Counted from the first letter of the stretch, positions 36,046 to 45,701 are shown. The stretch is 64,000 bases of DNA from Chryseobacterium phocaeense (GCF_900169075.1 NZ_LT827015.1:620001-684000); one strand, 5' to 3'. A program made the numbers and translations. The notes: generated by a model not told the origin, from the sequence alone.

Positions 36046-36782
36046 CACCGCTGCATCTCATGAATTTCAGCCAGTAATCCCTTAAAATATGCTTCACACT
36101 TTGCGATATGGGTTCCATACCATGAAAACGCCTCTCCATCTACAATCATAATCTTTTTATCAGGATAGAATGCCCGCATTTCCTCAATATGTTTTTCTTT
36201 AAAAGGAAAAGGTTCGGAAGAAAGCATAATCACCTCTGCATCCGCCAGATCTTCCATTTGAACTTCGGGATAACGGGTTTGATGTTTGAAAATATTTTCG
36301 AAACCGATCTCTGATAATATGTGGTGAATAAAAGTATCGGAGCCAATGGTCATGTATGGGTTTTTCCAGATGAGGTAAGCTGCTTTTACAGGAGCATCAA
36401 GTTTCGTCTGCTCCAGGACTTCATAGATTTTAAGATTGAACAGCTGTGCTTTTTCCTCTTTATTAAAAATATTTCCCAGAGTTTTAAGAAGGTAATAATT
36501 ATCTTCAACGGTTTCCACATGGGTGACGGTTACTTTGAAGTCATCCATTAAAGCTTCCACCTGTTCTTTGATATTTTCTTCCTTATTGGCCAGGATCAGA
36601 TCCGGCTGTAAAGCTTTTATCTTGTCAATATTAATATTCTTCGTACCGCCGATAATGGGAACGTTTTTGATCCGGTTAACGGGATGGATGCAGAATTTGG
36701 TGCGTCCAATAACTTCATTTTCGGTAAGGCCGAGATCAAATAATGCCTCTGTGATAGAGGGTACGAGAGAAACAACTTTCAT
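36045..36782 (-). CDS. BtuF-like helical-backbone metal/cobalamin-binding protein
   Basis: 245 residues of the periplasmic-binding-protein fold used for cobalamin and iron complexes: VVSLVPSITEALFDLGL, VIGRTKFCIHP, VPIIGGTKNINIDKI, LQPDLILANKEE. There is no signal peptide or lipobox, so as written it stays in the cytoplasm, a recurrent form in Bacteroidota whose role is unclear. It starts 22 bp after the mgtE stop and is likely in the same transcript. No permease or ATPase of its own is nearby. cobT at the end of the window is the only other cobalamin gene. Confidence 0.75.
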   Translation of the reverse strand: MKVVSLVPSITEALFDLGLTENEVIGRTKFCIHPVNRIKNVPIIGGTKNINIDKIKALQPDLILANKEENIKEQVEALMDDFKVTVTHVETVEDNYYLLKTLGNIFNKEEKAQLFNLKIYEVLEQTKLDAPVKAAYLIWKNPYMTIGSDTFIHHILSEIGFENIFKHQTRYPEVQMEDLADAEVIMLSSEPFPFKEKHIEEMRAFYPDKKIMIVDGEAFSWYGTHIAKCEAYFKGLLAEIHEMQR

Positions 36783-36804
36783 AGTCAGGCTTTGTCTGCC
36801 TAAA

Positions 36805-38127
36805 TTACAAAAGTTTTCCTGTCAGGAAAAATCCGGCAACGGAAAAATAGATAATAAGTCCGGTAACATCCACCAGCGTGGCTACAAACGGGGCAGAAGA
36901 GGTAGCAGGGTCGAGGTTTAGTTTTTTCAGGATAAAAGGGACCATGGAACCGGAAAGCGTTCCCCAAAGTACGATCAGGACCAGAGAAACCCCTACGCTC
37001 AGCCCTACATAAGGCCAGTACATGCCGTAATTGAAGAATCCTGCCTCATGCCAGACCATAATTCTTAAAAAGCCGATGATGCCGAGAATTCCCCCGAGGG
37101 CAAGACCGGTAAAAATCTCTTTTTTCATGACATACCACCAGTCTTTCAATCCAATTTCCTGGAGCGCCATGGCCCGGATAATCAGGGTAGCAGCCTGGGA
37201 GCCTGAATTTCCTCCACTGGAAATAATAAGCGGAACAAACAGGGCAAGAACTACAGCCTTCTGAATTTCATCCTCAAAATAGCCCATCGCTGAAGCGGTC
37301 AGCATTTCTGAGAAGAAAAGAATAATCAGCCACATTCCTCTCTTTTTGATCATTTCCATTAAAGAAGTCTGTGTATACGGATCATCCAGGGCTTCAAGAC
37401 CCCCGAATTTCTGAATATCTTCCGTATTCTGCTGCTCGATCTGGTCAAGGATGTCATCAATCGTTACAATGCCTACCAAAACACCGGCTTCCGTAATGAT
37501 AGGAAGAGCCGTCCGGTCATATTTCTCAAAATAGGTGACCGCATCTTCCTTGGTGGTTGTGGTAGTAATGGCAACGAAATGGTTATCCGTAATATCCGAG
37601 ATCAAAGTATCCTCTTCAGCCAAAAGAAGGCTTCCTAAAGCAATATCATCAATCAGGCGGTTTCTTTCATCCACCACATACAGGTGGTTCATGGTTTCCA
37701 CCCTTTTACCCACCTTTTTAATCTGCTGAAGACATCTTTTTACCGTCCATTCCTTACGGATCTGGATATAATAAGGAGTCATCAGACGGGCAATGGAATC
37801 TGAGTCGTAGCCCAGAAGCTTCAGGGCAATCCTTCTTTCCTGGGGATTAAGATGATTGATGGAATATTTGATCAGCTCATCCGGAAAGTCCTCAAAAAGA
37901 GCGGTTCTGTCATCCGGTGTCATCCCGTTCAGGATCTCCGAAACTTCTTCGCTTCCAATGCTTCTGATGGTATCTTCCTGGAAGTCAGGATCAAGATGGG
38001 AGAAAACTTCCGCTTTGTATTCTTTCGGAACCTTTAAAAATGCCAGAAGCCTCTCGTCAGCATGAAGGTTGCTAAGAGTTTCGGCAATATCGGCAGGATT
38101 AAAGATAAGTTCGTCTCTGGAATTCAA
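36805..38127 (-). CDS. mgtE: Magnesium transporter MgtE
   Basis: 440 residues. The N-terminal superhelical domain ([19 protein letters not shown] onwards) is followed by two CBS domains (about residues 130-250, ending [15 protein letters not shown]) that sense Mg2+. A five-helix pore domain contains [20 protein letters not shown] and the conserved [17 protein letters not shown] motif with its pore Asp. It is an inner-membrane Mg2+ channel. The BtuF-like gene follows 22 bp downstream. Length and motifs are complete. Confidence 0.95.
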   Translation of the reverse strand: MNSRDELIFNPADIAETLSNLHADERLLAFLKVPKEYKAEVFSHLDPDFQEDTIRSIGSEEVSEILNGMTPDDRTALFEDFPDELIKYSINHLNPQERRIALKLLGYDSDSIARLMTPYYIQIRKEWTVKRCLQQIKKVGKRVETMNHLYVVDERNRLIDDIALGSLLLAEEDTLISDITDNHFVAITTTTTKEDAVTYFEKYDRTALPIITEAGVLVGIVTIDDILDQIEQQNTEDIQKFGGLEALDDPYTQTSLMEMIKKRGMWLIILFFSEMLTASAMGYFEDEIQKAVVLALFVPLIISSGGNSGSQAATLIIRAMALQEIGLKDWWYVMKKEIFTGLALGGILGIIGFLRIMVWHEAGFFNYGMYWPYVGLSVGVSLVLIVLWGTLSGSMVPFILKKLNLDPATSSAPFVATLVDVTGLIIYFSVAGFFLTGKLL

Positions 38128-38248
38128 AACGTGAAATTTTTAGGATATGCAAAAATAATTCAAAAATTTAAGACTGTAAAGGAAAGCGGGAAAATTAAGG
38201 ATTAATTAAAGTTTAAAACCAGGCTGAAGAACTTTTTTGCAAACAAAA

Positions 38249-38272
38249 AAACACCTGCAGAAGCAGATGTTT
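38249..38272 (-). terminator. Terminator of the six-cysteine peptide cluster
   Basis: On the minus strand AAACATCTGC, a 4-nt loop and GCAGGTGTTT (one mismatch), followed by TTTTTTG. It separates the peptide genes from mgtE. Confidence 0.6.
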
Positions 38273-38297
38273 AAAAAAATTAAATTTTATAAATACC

Positions 38298-38462
38298 TTA
38301 TTCAAGGATAGGTCCGCATAACGGATAAGGAGAAGGTAAGCACATTCCCCCGTCACAGCATTCCCCGAATCCGCACTGGGAGTGGGTCTGGCATTTCTGG
38401 CGCATTCCGTTCCCTTTGATTTCCTGCTGCTTTTTTCTGGTAAGCTTTTTTAGATTTTTCAT
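38298..38462 (-). CDS. Six-cysteine leader peptide A
   Basis: 54 residues from ATG 38462. The leader MKNLKKLTRKKQQEIKGNG is followed by a core with Cys at 24, 30, 35, 36, 41 and 49, spacing C-x5-C-x4-CC-x4-C-x7-C. The C-C-CC-C-C order is that of inhibitor-cystine-knot peptides. It is the most diverged of four tandem paralogues, with a longer last loop (LPSPYPL) and GNG instead of double Gly. Export and target are unknown. Confidence 0.75.
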   Translation of the reverse strand: MKNLKKLTRKKQQEIKGNGMRQKCQTHSQCGFGECCDGGMCLPSPYPLCGPILE

Positions 38463-38494
38463 GGATATATTCTGTTATAAAATGAAAAACTGAT

Positions 38495-38638
38495 TTATTC
38501 TTCAATACAGTCATATTCCATACACACTCCCCAGCAGCAAAAACCAATAAAACATGGCCTTGTTGCGCTGCATCTTTCAATGGCTCCACCATTGATTTTC
38601 CTTTGTTGTTCTCTGTTGAGTTTTTTTAAATTTTTCAT
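38495..38638 (-). CDS. Six-cysteine leader peptide B
   Basis: 47 residues. Leader MKNLKKLNREQQRKINGGA with double Gly at 17-18, then Cys at 23, 29, 34, 35, 39 and 44 (C-x5-C-x4-CC-x3-C-x4-C). The core differs from C and D at many non-Cys positions (FIGF, WGV, MEYD) while all cysteines are kept, a pattern expected for disulfide-stabilised mature peptides. The gap to peptide C is 33 bp. Confidence 0.8.
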   Translation of the reverse strand: MKNLKKLNREQQRKINGGAIERCSATRPCFIGFCCWGVCMEYDCIEE

Positions 38639-38671
38639 GTTAAATAATTTTTGATTTGATAAAGGATAAGG

Positions 38672-38815
38672 TTAAAATTCAATACAGGCGTGCGGACTGC
38701 ATATTCCGTCACAACACCAGCCTACAGTACACGGTCTTGTTACACTGCATCTTGCCATAGCTCCACCATTGATCTGTCTTTGCTGTTCTCTGCTGAGTTT
38801 CTTTAAATTTTGCAT
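38672..38815 (-). CDS. Six-cysteine leader peptide C
   Basis: 47 residues starting MQNLKKLSREQQRQINGGA, with the same six Cys positions as B and D. The core TRPCTVGWCCDGICSPHAC is nearly identical to D. The second residue is Gln instead of Lys; otherwise the leader is conserved. Confidence 0.8.
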   Translation of the reverse strand: MQNLKKLSREQQRQINGGAMARCSVTRPCTVGWCCDGICSPHACIEF

Positions 38816-38853
38816 ATTAAGTAAATTTTGATTCAGATAAAAAGATAAGAATC

Positions 38854-38997
38854 TTATATCTCAATGCAGGCATGTGGGCTACATACTCCGTTACAACACC
38901 AACCAACCGTACAAGGTCTGGTTTCTCCACATCTGGCGATGGCTCCGCCGTTGATTTGTTTTTGCTGTTCTCTGTTCAGCTTTTTTAAATTTTTCAT
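38854..38997 (-). CDS. Six-cysteine leader peptide D
   Basis: 47 residues, MKNLKKLNREQQKQINGGA leader, Cys at 23, 29, 34, 35, 39 and 44. It is first in the cluster, so the promoter must lie in 38998-39150; no perfect TAnnTTTG box was found there. All four genes are the same strand with 32-38 bp gaps, consistent with one transcript. No processing peptidase or ABC exporter gene is adjacent. Confidence 0.8.
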   Translation of the reverse strand: MKNLKKLNREQQKQINGGAIARCGETRPCTVGWCCNGVCSPHACIEI

Positions 38998-39166
38998 ATT
39001 GTAAAAGTTTAATTTGTTAGACTAAAATAATAAAAAATATTTAATTATTCACTGTTTGATGAAAATATTTATCTAATAATCAGTGTGTTTTGACGCTTTT
39101 TTGAAATGTGATCAAATATTTTTATCAGGTTTTCTATGAATTCTGTATGGTTTCGGATCACAGTAA

Positions 39167-39440
39167 TGTGAATTGTGAATTGTCAATAGTGAATTTTGCT
39201 GTCAGTCGGAAATTGAGCATTGACTTGTGGAGCAAAATTGACCATTCAAATGAATAGGAGGATTTGTGAATTGTGAATGGTCAATAGTGAATTTACTATC
39301 GGTCAAAAATTGACCATTGACTTGTGGAGCAAAGTTGACCATTCAAATAAATAGGAGGATTTGTGAATTGTGAATGGTCAATAGTGAATTTACTATCGGT
39401 CAAAAATTGACCATTGACTTGCGCAGCAAAATTGACCATT
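39167..39440. repeat. 97-98 bp tandem repeat, about 2.8 copies
   Basis: Units start at 39167, 39265 and 39362. Each contains GTGAATTGTGAAT, TGGTCAATAGTGAAT and ATTGACCATTGACTTG, and so has internal inverted pairs TGGTCAAT/ATTGACCA. The first unit is more diverged, the last is cut before the end. It lies between the peptide cluster and the 183-residue gene, where no other gene is seen from 38998 to 39445. Confidence 0.8.
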
Positions 39441-39445
39441 TATCC

Positions 39446-39997
39446 CTAAAGTTCTCCTTCTGTCCAGGATTTAAGCTTTCTGAGTTTTTTCAAAATACCT
39501 TTGATCGCGCCGTCGGTACCTATTTTAATGGAATTTTCCGTAGAACCTAAAAGACGCATATTTTTACGGTAGGTATCATAATCTGTTTCCGTAACCAGAT
39601 TTCCTCCGGCGTCAAAGAGTTTCATGCTGACTACCACCTGATTTGAGAATACATATTTTCCGATTCCTACTTTGAAATAGCGTACTTTGGGAACAATGGC
39701 AAAATCAGCGTCGTTATTGACACAGTAATCAGTGATGGTTTGTTTTTCCACACTGTCGAATGGAATCTGGACTTCCGCTCTGAGCATCTTATTTTTTCTG
39801 GAGCTGAAATTATCCGAAACCGCACTGAAAAAAGCCTGGTTCGTAGGCTCCTTAATTTCTTCAATATCCGGCTCTACCTCAGGATTGAAGTATAGGATCT
39901 TTTTTACCTTATGGTCTGTATTTTTCTGTGCTTTTACAGAGACAAAGCCCACTAATAAAAAAGTACTGACTGCTGTAAAGAATATAATTTTTCTCAT
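39446..39997 (-). CDS. Exported protein of unknown function
   Basis: 183 residues with a signal peptide ending near VKAQ (residue 23). The mature part contains a charged start, an NNDADFAIVPKVRYFKVGIGKYVF segment and VVVSMKLFDAGGNLVTE, a pattern like small periplasmic proteins that recur in Bacteroidota lipoprotein-associated loci. One Cys is present. The ending runs directly into the tandem repeat region. I do not recognise a family. Confidence 0.6.
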   Translation of the reverse strand: MRKIIFFTAVSTFLLVGFVSVKAQKNTDHKVKKILYFNPEVEPDIEEIKEPTNQAFFSAVSDNFSSRKNKMLRAEVQIPFDSVEKQTITDYCVNNDADFAIVPKVRYFKVGIGKYVFSNQVVVSMKLFDAGGNLVTETDYDTYRKNMRLLGSTENSIKIGTDGAIKGILKKLRKLKSWTEGEL

Positions 39998-40106
39998 TTG
40001 TAATTCGTATGCAAAATTACTGCCTTTTCACTGGATCACATACATTTTATTAAGAAATTTTTAACATTTTTTTCTATCAAATTTGATACATGAAATCAAT
40101 AATGTT

Positions 40107-40136
40107 TTGCAGAATAGAAAAATAGTTGTAATTTTG
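40107..40136 (+). promoter_or_regulatory. Consensus promoter of rpsO
   Basis: TTG at 40107-40109, 19 nt, then TAATTTTG at 40129-40136, a textbook flavobacterial housekeeping promoter. The ATG is at 40172. Confidence 0.8.
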
Positions 40137-40171
40137 CAGCCGTTACATAATAATCATTAAACAATATTGGA

Positions 40172-40441
40172 ATGTACTTAACAACAGAAAAAAAGCAGGA
40201 AATTTTCTCAAAACACGGGAAATCTGCAACAGACACAGGAAGTGCTGAAGGACAAGTTGCACTTTTCACTTACAGAATCAACCATTTATCTCAACACTTA
40301 AAGTCTAACCGTCACGATTTTGCAACGGAAAGATCTTTGGTTAAATTGGTAGGTAAAAGAAAAAGTTTACTAGATTACCTTAAAAATAAGGATATCGAAA
40401 GATACAGAGCGATCATCGCTGAACTAGGTTTAAGAAAATAA
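40172..40441 (+). CDS. rpsO: 30S ribosomal protein S15
   Basis: 89 residues, full length for S15, which binds 16S rRNA helices 20-22 and starts assembly of the platform of the small subunit. The family blocks DTGSAEGQVALFTYRI, LSQHLKSNRHDFATERSLVKLVGKRKSLLDYL and RYRAIIAELGLRK are all present. It has its own consensus promoter and terminator. In many bacteria pnp follows directly; here pnp is about 2.9 kb away with unrelated minus-strand genes between. Confidence 0.98.
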   Translation: MYLTTEKKQEIFSKHGKSATDTGSAEGQVALFTYRINHLSQHLKSNRHDFATERSLVKLVGKRKSLLDYLKNKDIERYRAIIAELGLRK

Positions 40442-40461
40442 TCTATAAAGATTGTCAAGAT

Positions 40462-40491
40462 AAAGCAGTTTCGAAAGAAGCTGCTTTTTTT
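40462..40491 (+). terminator. Terminator of rpsO
   Basis: AAAGCAG (40462-40468) pairs with CTGCTTT (40481-40487), followed by T residues. Confidence 0.65.
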
Positions 40492-40494
40492 ATA

Positions 40495-40890
40495 ACCGGA
40501 ATTTTAAACCACAAAAGACGCAAAAGTTTTTTAACACTTAAGTGATTTGAGGTTTTAAAGTTACAATGCAGAGAAATTCACTTAAGTTTAGAAAAAATCA
40601 AAGATTTTTATATTTATTTAATATACGCAATCATCTGTGAAAATCTGTGCCCATCTGTGGGGGATAAAAAAAACAACCACAAAAACAGGTGAAATTTTAA
40701 ACCATTAAGAAGCATTTAAGTTTTTAAGAATATTAAGTTTGAACTGCGCTTGGAGAGTATGGCTAAAAAATCTTTAGATTTTCCTTAATTATTCTTATCC
40801 CCTTCATAGATCTTAATGTTTCAAATCTATTCTAATTATCTGTGGAAATTCGTGAAAATCTGTGGGAGATAAAAAACAACCACAAAAGCT
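40495..40890. repeat. Dispersed intergenic repeats, copies 2 and 3
   Basis: Copy 2 (about 40495-40685) is the inverted counterpart of 35866-36045 and contains ATCTGTGAAAATCTGTG at 40633-40649 followed by ATCTGTGGG and AACCACAAAA. A shorter copy 3 (about 40836-40890) repeats the ATCTGTGG, GTGAAAATCTGTGGG and ACAACCACAAAAG elements. No gene is seen here. Confidence 0.7.
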
Positions 40891-40922
40891 TTTGATATTT
40901 AAGTTTTCAAATACTCGGAAAC

Positions 40923-41288
40923 TCATATCTGTTTTTTTCCGATTTTTCCTAAATGGGTATTCTGGAAGCTGTCCGGGTATTTCAGACCATAGCCCAACAG
41001 CCTGTCAAAAGATGAGTGGGCAAACAGAATCGCTCCTATCGTCTGGATATAGGGAAGGGTAAGAAAGGTTCCTATAAGATATATTATAATCGCCAGCCCG
41101 AGATGATGAAACAGGTTATAGAACAATGCCCCTGTTTTATTATTGATGAGATAGCCCAGCATGGAAAGATCCGGTGCCAGAAAAAGTCCTGCAAACCACC
41201 ACCATGATACATCTGTTTGTTTGAATGCTAAAACCCCAAGTACTAAAAAAGCAAAATATTCGAGCTGCAGTTGAATCTTCATGAGCAA
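40923..41288 (-). CDS. DUF4260 membrane protein
   Basis: 121 residues with four hydrophobic segments and the DUF4260 features: LEYFAFLVLG, WWWFAGLFLAPDLSMLGYL, NLFHHLGLAI, and the C-terminal AHSSFDRLLGYGLKYPDSF followed by TLHG-like NTHLGKIG. It is an inner-membrane protein of unknown function. A second Met two codons in is an equally good start. A hairpin at 41356-41386 lies upstream between this gene and the sugar transporter. Confidence 0.8.
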   Translation of the reverse strand: MLMKIQLQLEYFAFLVLGVLAFKQTDVSWWWFAGLFLAPDLSMLGYLINNKTGALFYNLFHHLGLAIIIYLIGTFLTLPYIQTIGAILFAHSSFDRLLGYGLKYPDSFQNTHLGKIGKKQI

Positions 41289-41355
41289 AAAGGTATTGTT
41301 TATCTGATAAGTGTCTGGCTGATCCTGAAAGTTACATTGAATTACGGATAAAACA

Positions 41356-41386
41356 AAAGTGAGACGCTATAAAAACATCTCACTTT
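41356..41386 (-). terminator. Hairpin downstream of the sugar transporter
   Basis: AAAGTGAGA (41356-41364) pairs with TCTCACTTT (41378-41386) across 13 nt. It lies about 125 bp beyond the transporter stop on the minus strand. Confidence 0.5.
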
Positions 41387-41509
41387 ACAATATGATTTAA
41401 AAAACTATGTCTTACCAAATAATAAGCGTTAGCGGCTTTGTTTATCTTAAAAACACGATGTTGCTAATAATTCTTTGTTTTGCTTTGCGATAAATAACCC
41501 CCGAAATCT

Positions 41510-42940
41510 CTAATGCCCTGATTTTGTTTCTGTAGTAGTTTCCACATGACCTAAGTATTTGGTACAGTACACTCCGAAAATCAGAATCACCAGATAGCAG
41601 AAAACAGGAATGATAAACGAATGCTGCACACCCAGCTGATCAGCAAGGTATCCCTGAAAAACAGGAACAATGGCACCTCCCAGAATCGCCATAACCACCA
41701 GGGATGATCCCTGACTGGTATATTTACCCAAACCGGAAATAGCCAGTGTATAGATATTGGAGAACATAATGGAGTTGAAAATCCCGATTCCCAGAATGCT
41801 GTACATTGCCAGCTCACCCTGATTCACCATAGCTGAGGTCAGAAGAACAACATTGATGGCTGCAAAAATAGAGAGTGTTCTTGCCGGAGCAGATTTACCG
41901 ATAAAGAAGGCTATGAAATTGAGCACTATAAACACAATGAAAAAGCTTATCTGAGCAAAACTAAGATCAACGATGCTGAAAATAACTAGGAAAACCGCTG
42001 CGGCGGCTCCCAGCATATAAACTGCTTTTTTACCGGCGCTTATGGACTGGTTTAAAGAAATGGCCCCGAGAAAACGCCCGATCATAGCACCGCCCCAATA
42101 CAATGCCAGGTAATTTTTGCTGATGATCTCATTAAAACCCATGATCTGAGGCTGCTCCAGAAAACTGATGATAAAACTTCCTACGGCCACTTCACCCCCC
42201 ACATAACAGAACATGGCAAAAACCCCGAATTTCAGATGGCTGTACTGAAGTGCACCCCAGCCTTTTACCACCTCTTCTTCCTGTGCCTGGAATGAGGGCA
42301 GTTTTACCCTTGAAATAAGTAAGGCAACCAGTAAAAGGATACCTGCAAAGATCAGATATGGAATTCTGGTGGCTACAGCACTGAACGAGCCGTCCGGAGC
42401 TGAGAAAAACTCAAAGATAAGATGGCCGCCGAGTACCGGGGCAATGGTGGTTCCGAAAGCATTGAAAGCCTGGGTCATATTCAGACGGCTGGAAGCAGAT
42501 TCTTCGCTGCCGAGCAGTGAAACGTAGGCATTGGCCGTGATTTGAAGAACTGTGAAACCTAGTCCCAGAATAAACAGAGCCCCAAGGAATAACGGATAAT
42601 AGGAAAATGTAGCTGCCGGATAAAACAGGACACAGCCAAAAGCTGCGAGAAAAATACCGAACAGGATTCCTTTTTTGTACCCCGCTTTGTTAATAGGATC
42701 TCCTTTTGAAATAGAAATCAGGAAGTAGATGAGTGAACCAATGAAATACGCTCCGAAAAAACAGAACTGTACCAGCATGGATTCGAAAAAGGTGAGTTTG
42801 AAAAGCTGTTTGAGGTAAGGGATCAGGATATCATTCATACAGGTGATGAATCCCCACATAAAAAAGAGCAGGGTGATGGTCATTAAAGGAATCGTGTAAT
42901 TCCTGCTCTGGGTTTGAACTTCTTTATTGATCATAAACAT
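41510..42940 (-). CDS. FucP/GluP-family sugar MFS transporter
   Basis: 476 residues with about 12 membrane segments. Hallmarks are MWGFITCMNDILIPYLKQLF in TM1 (the FucP/GluP WGF motif with polar N and D), GLGFTVLQITANAYVSLLG and SRLNMTQAFNAFGTTIAPVLGG. These proteins import fucose, glucose or galactose with protons. It stands alone on the minus strand between DUF4260 and pnp, with a TATATTTG box (complement of 43012-43019) upstream. It differs in the TM1 motif from the paralogue at 1259-2608, so the two probably carry different sugars. Confidence 0.9.
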   Translation of the reverse strand: MFMINKEVQTQSRNYTIPLMTITLLFFMWGFITCMNDILIPYLKQLFKLTFFESMLVQFCFFGAYFIGSLIYFLISISKGDPINKAGYKKGILFGIFLAAFGCVLFYPAATFSYYPLFLGALFILGLGFTVLQITANAYVSLLGSEESASSRLNMTQAFNAFGTTIAPVLGGHLIFEFFSAPDGSFSAVATRIPYLIFAGILLLVALLISRVKLPSFQAQEEEVVKGWGALQYSHLKFGVFAMFCYVGGEVAVGSFIISFLEQPQIMGFNEIISKNYLALYWGGAMIGRFLGAISLNQSISAGKKAVYMLGAAAAVFLVIFSIVDLSFAQISFFIVFIVLNFIAFFIGKSAPARTLSIFAAINVVLLTSAMVNQGELAMYSILGIGIFNSIMFSNIYTLAISGLGKYTSQGSSLVVMAILGGAIVPVFQGYLADQLGVQHSFIIPVFCYLVILIFGVYCTKYLGHVETTTETKSGH

Positions 42941-43011
42941 GTATTTATTTGAAAAGAATGATGAGTTCTTTCAGTTGGTTTCGTCTGCTGCATATATTTT
43001 GAGAAGCGTGG

Positions 43012-43019
43012 CAAATATA
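43012..43019 (-). promoter_or_regulatory. -7 box of the sugar transporter gene
   Basis: Minus strand TATATTTG, 71 bp before the ATG at 42940. Confidence 0.5.
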
Positions 43020-43303
43020 AGGCTGAAGCCCGGTTTCTGCAACTTATCCTGATGTTTTCTGGAAAATAAGCAACCTCCCGTTAAAACGGAAATATTATTT
43101 ACTTATTTTGAGACAATAATACGAAAATGACATGGTTTTGTGATTAATTTATTGCAAAAAAAACTTTTTGTTAACGAAATAATATAGATACGCTGAGCAT
43201 TTTAGAAGTAATTTTTGAAGCTTTCATTACTAAACAAGGGATTATCTTATGATTCTGCATGCTATTTCTAAAGCTGAAAATTTAATATTTCATTATTATA
43301 TGC

Positions 43304-43311
43304 TACCTTTG
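43304..43311 (+). promoter_or_regulatory. -7 box of pnp
   Basis: TACCTTTG, a TAnnTTTG match; transcription would begin around 43317, giving a leader of about 60 nt before the ATG at 43379. The rest of the 438-bp gap (42941-43378) shows no gene. Confidence 0.55.
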
Positions 43312-43378
43312 CAGACGAAAATTTAAAGAGTTTAAATATTAATTCATACTCAATACGGAGTATAAAGACGACAAATTT

Positions 43379-45640
43379 ATGAGTGTACCTCAAGCGTTTA
43401 CAGAAACGATTACTCTTGCAGACGGCAGAGAAATCACTATCGAAACGGGGAAACTGGCCAAGCAGGCTGATGGATCCGTGGTAGTAAAAATGGGTGGAAC
43501 CATGCTTTTAGCAACGGTTGTAGCCAACAAAGAAGCCAATCCTGGAGTAGATTTTTTACCTTTAACAGTAGATTACAGAGAAAAATTCTATGCGGGTGGT
43601 AGAATTCCCGGAAACTTCTTCCGCAGAGAAGCAAGACCTTCAGATCAGGAAATTTTAACGATGCGTTTGGTAGACAGGGTTCTACGTCCGCTTTTCCCTG
43701 AAGATTTCCACGCTGAAGTTCAGGTGATGATTTCTTTAATTTCTTACGATGGAAAAGCAATTCCAGATGATTTAGCCGGTCTGGCAGCTTCTGCAGCCAT
43801 CGCGATCACCGATATTCCTTTCAACGGACCAATGTCTGAAGTAAGAGTGGTAAGATTCGACGGGAAATTAGCAATCAATCCAAGTTATGAAGAACTGAAA
43901 AGCTCTGAGCTTGATATCATGGTGGGAGCTACCAAAGATTCTATCGTAATGGTAGAAGGGGAGATGAAAGAGATTTCAGAGCAGGAAATGCTGGAAGCCA
44001 TTATCTTCGGTCATGCTGAAATCAAAAAACAGATTGAAGCTCAGGAGAGATTGGCTGAAAAAGTAGGAAAAGCTTTCCCTAAAAGAGAATACAGCCACGA
44101 AAATCATGATGAAGCGATTCGTGAGAAAGTATGGAAAGAATGCTACGATAAAGTATATGAAGTGGCAAAAACGCCATCCGGAAAAGAAGAAAGACACGAA
44201 AAGTTCAAAGCGGTTCTTGATGAGTTCTTAGCACAATATGTAGATAATGTGGAAGAACTGGAAAGAGTAACGCCTTTCGTAAAAGTATATTATCATGATG
44301 TGGAGAAAGAAGCCATGCGTCAGATGATCCTTGAAGACAATATCCGTCTTGACGGCCGTGATCCTCAGACGATCCGTCCGATCTGGTCTGAAATTGACTA
44401 TCTTCCGGGAGCTCACGGTTCTGCGGTATTTACAAGAGGGGAAACCCAATCCCTGACTGCTGTAACACTTGGTTCTGTAAAAGATGCCAACATGGTGGAC
44501 AGCGTAATTTCGCAACACGACGAGAAATTCTTCCTACACTATAATTTCCCTCCGTTCTCAACCGGTGAAGCAAGACCTTTAAGAGGAACTTCAAGAAGAG
44601 AAGTAGGACACGGAAACCTTGCCCAAAGAGCATTACAGGCAGTAATTCCTGAAGAAAATCCATATACCATCAGAATTGTATCCGATATCCTTGAATCAAA
44701 CGGTTCGTCTTCCATGGCAACAGTTTGTGCAGGAACGTTGGCATTGATGGATGCTGGTGTACAGATTACAAAACCTGTTTCCGGTATTGCAATGGGATTG
44801 ATCACGGATACAAAATCCGGTAAATTCACCGTACTTTCCGATATCTTAGGAGATGAAGATCACCTGGGAGATATGGACTTTAAAGTAACGGGTACTGCAG
44901 ACGGGATCACCGCTTGCCAGATGGATATCAAAATCCAGGGTCTTTCTATGGACATCATGGAAAAAGCTTTGATGCAGGCTAAAGACGGAAGATTACACAT
45001 CTTAAATAAAATCACTGAAACAATCGCTGAGCCAAGAGCAGATGTGAAGCCACACGCTCCGAAAATGGTGGTAATGGAGATCTCCAAGGACTTCATTGGT
45101 GCTGTAATCGGGCCTGGAGGAAAAATCATTCAGCAGATGCAGAAAGATACGGATACTGTGATCGCGATTGAAGAAATCGGGGAAATCGGACGTATCGAGA
45201 TTGCAGGAACAGACAGAGAGAAAATCAATGCTGCTGTTGCTAAGATCAACGAAATTACCTTTGTTCCTGTAGTAGGGGAAGTATACAAAGGAAAAGTAGT
45301 GAAAGTAATGGATTTCGGAGCTTTCGTAGCGATTGCAAAGGGTACTGAAGGACTTCTTCACATTTCTGAAATAGAGTGGGCACGTCTTGACAAAGTTCCA
45401 TATGCAGAAGGTGATGAAGTTGAAGTGAAGTTCATGGGTTACGATGACCGTAAGAAAATGAAACTTTCCAGAAAAGTACTTTTACCAAGACCTCCGAAAC
45501 CTGAAGGAAAACCAAGACCGGAAGGACAAGGAAGACCGGAAGGACAGGGAAGACCTGAAAGACCGGCAAGAAATGAGGGCAATGGAAGACCTGAAGGTGA
45601 AAAACCGGCAGTAGATCAAAACCCTTCATCTGAAGCTTAA
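43379..45640 (+). CDS. pnp: Polyribonucleotide nucleotidyltransferase (PNPase)
   Basis: 753 residues. Phosphorolytic 3'-5' RNA exonuclease with two RNase-PH-like halves: [21 protein letters not shown] in the first, and [18 protein letters not shown] plus [19 protein letters not shown] in the catalytic second half. A KH domain has [13 protein letters not shown], then an S1 domain [23 protein letters not shown]. The C-terminal about 45 residues are a Pro/Gly/Arg/Glu-rich low-complexity tail ([15 protein letters not shown]). In Deinococcus, PNPase joins Rsr and Y RNA in an RNA-degrading machine; an rsr gene lies about 14 kb away in this window, so such a partnership is possible. Confidence 0.98.
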   Translation: MSVPQAFTETITLADGREITIETGKLAKQADGSVVVKMGGTMLLATVVANKEANPGVDFLPLTVDYREKFYAGGRIPGNFFRREARPSDQEILTMRLVDRVLRPLFPEDFHAEVQVMISLISYDGKAIPDDLAGLAASAAIAITDIPFNGPMSEVRVVRFDGKLAINPSYEELKSSELDIMVGATKDSIVMVEGEMKEISEQEMLEAIIFGHAEIKKQIEAQERLAEKVGKAFPKREYSHENHDEAIREKVWKECYDKVYEVAKTPSGKEERHEKFKAVLDEFLAQYVDNVEELERVTPFVKVYYHDVEKEAMRQMILEDNIRLDGRDPQTIRPIWSEIDYLPGAHGSAVFTRGETQSLTAVTLGSVKDANMVDSVISQHDEKFFLHYNFPPFSTGEARPLRGTSRREVGHGNLAQRALQAVIPEENPYTIRIVSDILESNGSSSMATVCAGTLALMDAGVQITKPVSGIAMGLITDTKSGKFTVLSDILGDEDHLGDMDFKVTGTADGITACQMDIKIQGLSMDIMEKALMQAKDGRLHILNKITETIAEPRADVKPHAPKMVVMEISKDFIGAVIGPGGKIIQQMQKDTDTVIAIEEIGEIGRIEIAGTDREKINAAVAKINEITFVPVVGEVYKGKVVKVMDFGAFVAIAKGTEGLLHISEIEWARLDKVPYAEGDEVEVKFMGYDDRKKMKLSRKVLLPRPPKPEGKPRPEGQGRPEGQGRPERPARNEGNGRPEGEKPAVDQNPSSEA

Positions 45641-45661
45641 GATTAATTCTTATATATAATG

Positions 45662-45689
45662 AATCCCTCAATTTTGAGGGATTTTTTAT
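45662..45689 (+). terminator. Terminator of pnp
   Basis: AATCCCTCAA (45662-45671), 2-nt loop, TTGAGGGATT (45674-45683), then T-rich. Confidence 0.85.
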
Positions 45690-45701
45690 TTTAAGGCTGC
45701 A

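Noticed and set aside
39167..39440. CRISPR array
   Set aside because: The repeated unit is contiguous at 97-98 bp, with no short repeat and variable spacer pattern and no cas genes.
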